Assembly (NCBI GenBank): GCA_045636705.1
Contig: JAZTYA010000039.1
Location: 1 to 25,805, forward strand
From: SFWF01 sp045636705
GTDB lineage: Bacteria > Bacillota > Clostridia > Oscillospirales > Acutalibacteraceae
Reading direction: 5' to 3'
DNA: 25,805 nucleotides
The translations under genes and the position numbers were made by a program. The notes beneath the pieces are model-generated. The model saw only the letters and a program-made list of their open reading frames with translations, did not search any database and was not told the origin of the DNA. Positions 22,107-25,805 of this stretch are shown piece by piece. The stretch's first letter is position 1. Each line of letters begins with the position of its first letter.

Positions 22107-23275
22107 TAGATTATAGCAAGATTTTGAATAAACACGTGGTTGAGATGAAACCGTCGGGTATTCGTAAATTCTTTGATATTGCAGAGAAAATGAGCGACGT
22201 TATTTCACTAGGTGTAGGTGAGCCGGATTTTCCGACTCCTTGGCACATAAGAAGAGAGGGTATTCGCTCTCTTGAAAACGGAAAAACCCGTTACACCTCA
22301 AACCACGGTCTTTTAACAATGAGAGAAGAGGTGTCTTCCTTTGTTAAAAGAAAATATGATGTACAATATAATCCTGAAGATGAAATTCTTATAACCGTTG
22401 GCGGAAGTGAAGCTATTGACGGAGCAATTCGTGCAACCGTTTCTTTTGGAGATGAGGTTATCATTCCTCAGCCTTCTTATGTTTGCTATGAACCTATAAC
22501 AAGGCTTGCAGGCGGTGTGCCTGTAATTATAGAAACCAAGGCAGAAAACGAGTTTAGAATTACTCCTGAAGAGCTTAAGGCTGCAATTACCGATAAAACT
22601 AAGCTTTTAATACTTCCTTATCCTTGTAATCCTACGGGAGCTGTTATGAGAAGAGAGCACCTAACCGCTATAGCAGAGGTTTTAAAGGAGACTAACATCT
22701 TAGTTTTATCGGATGAAATTTATTCCGAACTTACCTTTGGAGATGAAAAGCACGTTTCTTTTGCATCAATTGACGGTATGAAAGAACGCACAATTTTAGT
22801 CAACGGCTTTTCAAAGGCTTATTCAATGACGGGCTGGAGAATGGGTTACGTTTGCGGCCCTAGGGAAATATTAGACCAAATAACAAAAATCCATCAGTAT
22901 GCAATTATGTGTGCGCCAACAACCTCACAGTATGCGGCTATCGAGGCTCTTCGTAACGGCGATAACGATATTGCCAAAATGCGTGAAGAATATGATATGC
23001 GCAGAAGGGTGATTGTTAACGGTTTTAATAATTTAGGACTTGAATGTCGCGAACCTTATGGCGCTTTCTATGCATTCCCGTCTATTGCTTCAACAGGTAT
23101 GTCGAGTGAAGAGTTTTGCGAAAAACTCCTTTATTCTAAGAAGGTTGCAATAGTTCCGGGCACTGCTTTTGGTAAAGGTGGCGAAGGGTTCGTTCGTGCT
23201 TCTTACTGCTATTCAATTAAGCATATTAATACTGCTATTGAACGTATAGGCGAGTTTTTAGAGGAGATTAAATGA
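22103..23275 (+). CDS. Class I/II PLP-dependent aminotransferase
   Basis: The 390-residue enzyme fits fold-type I class I/II aminotransferases. Marks are LGVGEPDFPTP (substrate loop), YTSNHGL, PSYVCYEP, PYPCNPTG, LSDEIYSELTF with the PLP-ring aspartate, and SKAYSMTGWRMGY in which K238 is the Schiff-base lysine. FVRASYCYS near the end carries the carboxylate-binding arginine. The subgroup resembles aspartate/aromatic/alanine-type enzymes; the exact substrate cannot be read from sequence. The start is GTG overlapping the lrp stop, with GAGGGAG nine bases upstream. The lrp-aminotransferase pair is common in Clostridia. ispE overlaps its stop codon. Confidence 0.92.
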   Translation: MIDYSKILNKHVVEMKPSGIRKFFDIAEKMSDVISLGVGEPDFPTPWHIRREGIRSLENGKTRYTSNHGLLTMREEVSSFVKRKYDVQYNPEDEILITVGGSEAIDGAIRATVSFGDEVIIPQPSYVCYEPITRLAGGVPVIIETKAENEFRITPEELKAAITDKTKLLILPYPCNPTGAVMRREHLTAIAEVLKETNILVLSDEIYSELTFGDEKHVSFASIDGMKERTILVNGFSKAYSMTGWRMGYVCGPREILDQITKIHQYAIMCAPTTSQYAAIEALRNGDNDIAKMREEYDMRRRVIVNGFNNLGLECREPYGAFYAFPSIASTGMSSEEFCEKLLYSKKVAIVPGTAFGKGGEGFVRASYCYSIKHINTAIERIGEFLEEIK

Positions 23276-24126
23276 AAAGTTTAAAGGCTAAAGCTTTTGC
23301 TAAGGTCAATCTATTTTTAGAGGTTACAGGAAAAAGAAAAGATGGATATCATCTATTGGATACCGTTATGCAGTCGGTTGGACTTTATGATGAAATTACC
23401 GTTTCTATAACCGATAAAAAGGATATAACCGTAGTCTGCGACCAAGACAAACTTTCAGGAAAGGATAATATCGTTTATAAAGCTTGCGAAGAGTTCTTTG
23501 CCTTTTCGGGCTGGACAAGTGGTTTGCTAATTAATATTAGTAAAAATATTCCCGTAGCTGCAGGAACAGGTGGCGGAAGCGCAGATGCTGCAACCGTTTT
23601 AAATTTGCTTAACGTTTTATCGGGTAAAAATTACTCCGAAGAAATATTATGCGATATTGCCTTAAAACTTGGAGCTGACGTCCCTTTTTGCGTTTTAGGT
23701 GGTACGGCAAGAGCGCTGGGTATTGGCGAAGAATTAATGCCAATTAAAACCCCTAAACTTTATCTTGCAATGTTAAAATATGGCACTAAAAAGTCCACTA
23801 AGGAAATGTATCAAAAAATTGATGAGTCTAAAACCTTAAAAGTTTTAAGTTCTGATTTGATTATTGATGCTATTAATAACGATGACCTTGAAGGTATTTA
23901 CAAAAATATTTACAATGCTTTTGAGGTTTGTTGGGACTTCGATGCCTACCTTGAAATATTTAAACCCTATCCGCATAAAGCAGTTTTCCTTTCAGGTTCA
24001 GGTCCTACGGTTTGCGCTTTGTTTGATAATGAGAAGAAAGCTTTAAATACTGTAAGTGACCTTAAAGCTTTAGGATATGAAGCAAACTTTGCTCCCTTTG
24101 TTGATAAAGGATTTCTAACTGAATAA
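23272..24126 (+). CDS. ispE: 4-diphosphocytidyl-2-C-methyl-D-erythritol kinase
   Basis: This 284-residue GHMP kinase phosphorylates CDP-methylerythritol in the MEP isoprenoid pathway. K11 in AFAKVNLFL and the N-terminal KRKDGYHLL are typical of IspE. PVAAGTGGGSADAA (94-107) is the GHMP ATP loop, LGADVPFC carries the catalytic aspartate, and LSGSGPTVCALF is the third GHMP motif. ATG 23272 overlaps the aminotransferase stop (ATGA), indicating coupling; a biochemical link is not obvious. It is followed by a terminator that doubles as the spoIIR leader. MEP-pathway use fits Clostridia. Confidence 0.95.
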   Translation: MKSLKAKAFAKVNLFLEVTGKRKDGYHLLDTVMQSVGLYDEITVSITDKKDITVVCDQDKLSGKDNIVYKACEEFFAFSGWTSGLLINISKNIPVAAGTGGGSADAATVLNLLNVLSGKNYSEEILCDIALKLGADVPFCVLGGTARALGIGEELMPIKTPKLYLAMLKYGTKKSTKEMYQKIDESKTLKVLSSDLIIDAINNDDLEGIYKNIYNAFEVCWDFDAYLEIFKPYPHKAVFLSGSGPTVCALFDNEKKALNTVSDLKALGYEANFAPFVDKGFLTE

Positions 24127-24143
24127 AACTTACAATTATTTCC

Positions 24144-24183
24144 AATAATCTCTTTGAATTAACCTTCAAGGAGATTATTTTTT
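24144..24183 (+). terminator. Terminator of the lrp-ispE operon, overlapping the spoIIR ribosome binding site
   Basis: AATAATCTCTTTGAA (24144-24158), loop TTAACC, TTCAAGGAGATTATT (24165-24179), then T to 24183. The 15-bp stem has one G-U pair. The T-tract ends directly at the spoIIR ATG, and the only good Shine-Dalgarno, AAGGAG (24168-24173), is in the second arm. Confidence 0.8.
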
Positions 24184-24786
24184 ATGAATAAAAAATTACT
24201 TATTTTATCATTAACATCGGCTTTAATCTTTTGCTTTTTGTTTTCAATGGTTTCTTTTTCGGCATCCTGCGAGGATATGTATAAAAACATTGTAAGAATT
24301 AGAATTATTGCAAATTCGGATAGTTCTATTGACCAGAATTTAAAGATTTTAGTAAGGGATGCAATTTTAAACGAAACAACCGATATCTTTCCCAATAATG
24401 CAGATTATGACGAAGCAATTAATCTTGCTAACGAAAATCTTGATTTAATTTTAGATACAGCTAAAACCAAGATAAAAGAATGCGGGTTTGATTATCCTGT
24501 TTTAGCAGAAATTAAAAAAGAATTTTTTGATACAAGAGTGTACGAGGATTTTACTTTGCCAAGTGGTAATTACGAAACACTTGTAATTACGATAGGAGAG
24601 GGAAAGGGCGAAAACTGGTGGTGCGTAATGTTTCCTTCAGTTTGTGTCGGCGCTTGTTCTGCAAGGCTTGAAGATTCGGTAAGCGAAACTTCAGCAGAAA
24701 TGGCTTATAACCCCGAAAAATATGTCGCAAAATTCAAAATAATTGAAATTTATGAAGATATAAAGAAAATTTTTAGAAATTCTTAA
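24184..24786 (+). CDS. spoIIR: Stage II sporulation protein R
   Basis: This 200-residue protein matches SpoIIR, the forespore signal that, after export to the intermembrane space, activates SpoIIGA to process pro-SigE in the mother cell. A hydrophobic N-terminal segment (about 5-26) is a signal peptide or anchor. The family core begins VRIRIIANSDSSIDQNLKI and includes KECGFDYPV and the highly typical NWWCVMFPSVC (144-154). ATG 24184 lies at the end of a terminator hairpin that contains its ribosome binding site. In Bacillus the gene is transcribed by SigF; I could not find a convincing SigF promoter here. It follows ispE with 57 nt between. Confidence 0.93.
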   Translation: MNKKLLILSLTSALIFCFLFSMVSFSASCEDMYKNIVRIRIIANSDSSIDQNLKILVRDAILNETTDIFPNNADYDEAINLANENLDLILDTAKTKIKECGFDYPVLAEIKKEFFDTRVYEDFTLPSGNYETLVITIGEGKGENWWCVMFPSVCVGACSARLEDSVSETSAEMAYNPEKYVAKFKIIEIYEDIKKIFRNS

Positions 24787-24794
24787 AAAACTTC

Positions 24795-24823
24795 TTGCAT
24801 TTTTTGTTTTGATGTGATATTAT
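24795..24823 (+). promoter_or_regulatory. rpmE promoter
   Basis: TTGCAT (24795-24800), 17-nt spacer ending TGTGA, TATTAT (24818-24823): an extended -10 promoter, with a leader of about 30 nt. Confidence 0.75.
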
Positions 24824-24859
24824 ATCTAGGCTATCGAGTTTTGAAAGGAGTGACACTGC

Positions 24860-25057
24860 ATGAAACAGGGTATCCATCCCGAATATGAAAAGACCGTGGT
24901 AAGATGTGCTTGTGGTGCAGAATTTGAGACCTGCTCTACAAAAAAGGACATTCGTTTGGATATTTGCTCTAAATGTCATCCGTTCTTTACCGGAAAGCAG
25001 AAGCTTGTTGACACAGGCGGACGCGTTGACAGATTCAATAAGCGCTTTGGCTTATAA
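24860..25057 (+). CDS. rpmE: 50S ribosomal protein L31, zinc-binding type
   Basis: The 65-residue protein fits bacterial L31. It starts MKQGIHPEYEKTVVRCACGA and has the zinc ligands C16, C18, C36 and C39 of the C-plus form, made in zinc-replete cells; FTGKQKLVDTGGRVDRF is the C-terminal signature. L31 bridges the subunits at the central protuberance. AAAGGAG lies 10 nt before ATG 24860. It is a single-gene unit with a strong extended -10 promoter and a terminator. A zinc-free paralogue may exist elsewhere. Confidence 0.97.
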   Translation: MKQGIHPEYEKTVVRCACGAEFETCSTKKDIRLDICSKCHPFFTGKQKLVDTGGRVDRFNKRFGL

Positions 25058-25075
25058 GCAAGTTATCAGACCTAC

Positions 25076-25105
25076 CCGCAACTGCTTTTGTAGTTGCGGT
25101 TTTTT
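25076..25105 (+). terminator. rpmE terminator
   Basis: CCGCAACTGC (25076-25085), TTTT loop, GTAGTTGCGG (25090-25099), then TTTTTT. GC-rich stem; it ends about 15 nt before the yigZ ribosome binding site. Confidence 0.88.
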
Positions 25106-25132
25106 CTTATTATTTTAACGGTGGGATGTTTT

Positions 25133-25762
25133 TTGGACACTTACAAGACTATAATTAAAGAAACAACAACTCAGTTTGTTGAGAAACACTCAAAATTTTT
25201 AGGCTACGTTGCTCATACAGTGACCGATGAAGAGGCTGTCGCTTTTATTGAAAAAATCCGTAGCATCCACAGCGACGCTAAACATAACGTTTACGCCTAC
25301 GTTTTAAACGAGGATAATAGGTCAAGGTATTCTGACGACGGGGAACCTCACGGAACGGCAGGCAAGCCAATTTTAGACATAATTAATGGCTTTAAGCTTA
25401 AGGATGTAACTGTGGTTGTAACACGTTATTTTGGTGGAATTTTACTAGGTACCGGCGGACTTGTACGTGCCTATTCTAAGTCAGCAAAAGATACCTTGGA
25501 ATTTGCTGAAAAGGTTTTAATGGTTCCCGGAGCTACCTATCAAATTCAGTGTGCTTATAATTACTTTGCTCCTGTTGAAGCCTTAGTTAAAGACTACGAA
25601 GGCATTATTGAAAATACGGTCTTTGAGGATAATGTAATTTTAGATTTTACACTTTCAAACGACAAGACGGACGCCTTTTTATCAGCCTTAACACAAAACT
25701 TTGCAAATAAGATTACGGCTAATAAGTTAGAAGTAAAATTCACAATGCAAAAAATATTTTAA
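25133..25762 (+). CDS. YigZ/IMPACT family protein (UPF0029)
   Basis: This 209-residue protein has the YigZ/IMPACT N-terminal domain: MDTYKTIIKE, FVEKHSKFLGYVAHT, HNVYAYVLN, then the signature SDDGEPHGTAG (67-77) and VVVTRYFGGILLGTGGLVRA. The C-terminal part (about 135 on) is the smaller ferredoxin-like YigZ domain. Eukaryotic IMPACT modulates translation stress signalling; the bacterial role is unclear. I chose TTG 25133 because GGTGG lies eight bases upstream and the family starts MxTYxTI; in-frame TTG and GTG codons further upstream fall in the rpmE terminator or in the ribosome binding site. No promoter is evident between the rpmE terminator and the start, so read-through or a weak promoter is likely. 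Confidence 0.9.
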   Translation: MDTYKTIIKETTTQFVEKHSKFLGYVAHTVTDEEAVAFIEKIRSIHSDAKHNVYAYVLNEDNRSRYSDDGEPHGTAGKPILDIINGFKLKDVTVVVTRYFGGILLGTGGLVRAYSKSAKDTLEFAEKVLMVPGATYQIQCAYNYFAPVEALVKDYEGIIENTVFEDNVILDFTLSNDKTDAFLSALTQNFANKITANKLEVKFTMQKIF

Positions 25763-25805
25763 AAAAATAAAAGTTTTAAGAATAATTTAGAGTATATAGT
25801 AAATA

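Noticed and set aside
25763..25805. Possible promoter or terminator after yigZ.
   Set aside because: The last 43 bases are AT-rich with no clear hairpin or paired promoter hexamers.

Overview
The window looks like chromosomal DNA from an endospore-forming, low-GC Gram-positive anaerobe of class Clostridia, most likely a gut Oscillospirales/Ruminococcaceae-type lineage. The evidence is the AT-rich sequence, strong AGGAGG-type ribosome binding sites, clostridial family signatures (GGGtGRT protein, DUF4364, PFL/UPF0210 with an ACT partner) and several sporulation genes (ylbJ/spoVV, yqfC, yqfD, spoIIM, spoIIR). All 31 coding regions fit housekeeping, sporulation or conserved-unknown families. I see no phage, transposon, CRISPR, tRNA or rRNA.

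Left part (1-4812). A minus-strand operon, cut by the window edge, encodes an IscU/NifU-like Fe-S scaffold and a GGGtGRT protein. It is divergent from serA (3-phosphoglycerate dehydrogenase). A complete T-box riboswitch with an apparent isoleucine (ATC) specifier controls ilvA (threonine deaminase), and ridA follows to clear the reactive imines that IlvA releases. A bidirectional terminator separates ridA from a convergent DUF4364 gene.

Middle-left (4872-9123). A small membrane-anchored protein with a BofC-like tail is divergent from a class A penicillin-binding protein. Two minus-strand genes follow: a 71-residue four-cysteine protein with its own promoter, and YlbJ/SpoVV.

Centre (9213-16396). 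This is the classic Firmicutes run yqfC-yqfD-phoH-ybeY-era-yqzL-recO, here without dgkA and cdd between ybeY and era, followed by mutS2. A 55-codon yqzL gene overlaps the start of recO. PhoH lacks a normal start codon at the expected distance from its strong Shine-Dalgarno sequence.

Right part (16447-25805). A convergent SDR reductase resembles the EF-P 5-aminopentanone reductase YmfI. Then come proC, spoIIM behind a good SigE-like promoter, and xerD, whose first catalytic arginine appears as lysine. A minus-strand ACT/PFL pair is followed by an Lrp regulator, an aminotransferase and ispE with overlapping junctions. spoIIR has its ribosome binding site inside a terminator hairpin. rpmE (L31) and a YigZ/IMPACT-family gene end the window.

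I found no novel multi-gene defence or metabolic system. The most interesting signals are small-scale: the XerD Arg-to-Lys change, the spoIIR terminator/RBS overlap, the RBS-masking hairpin before yqzL, the phoH start, a palindrome at the Fe-S operon start site, and a repeated TGTGn extended -10 promoter.
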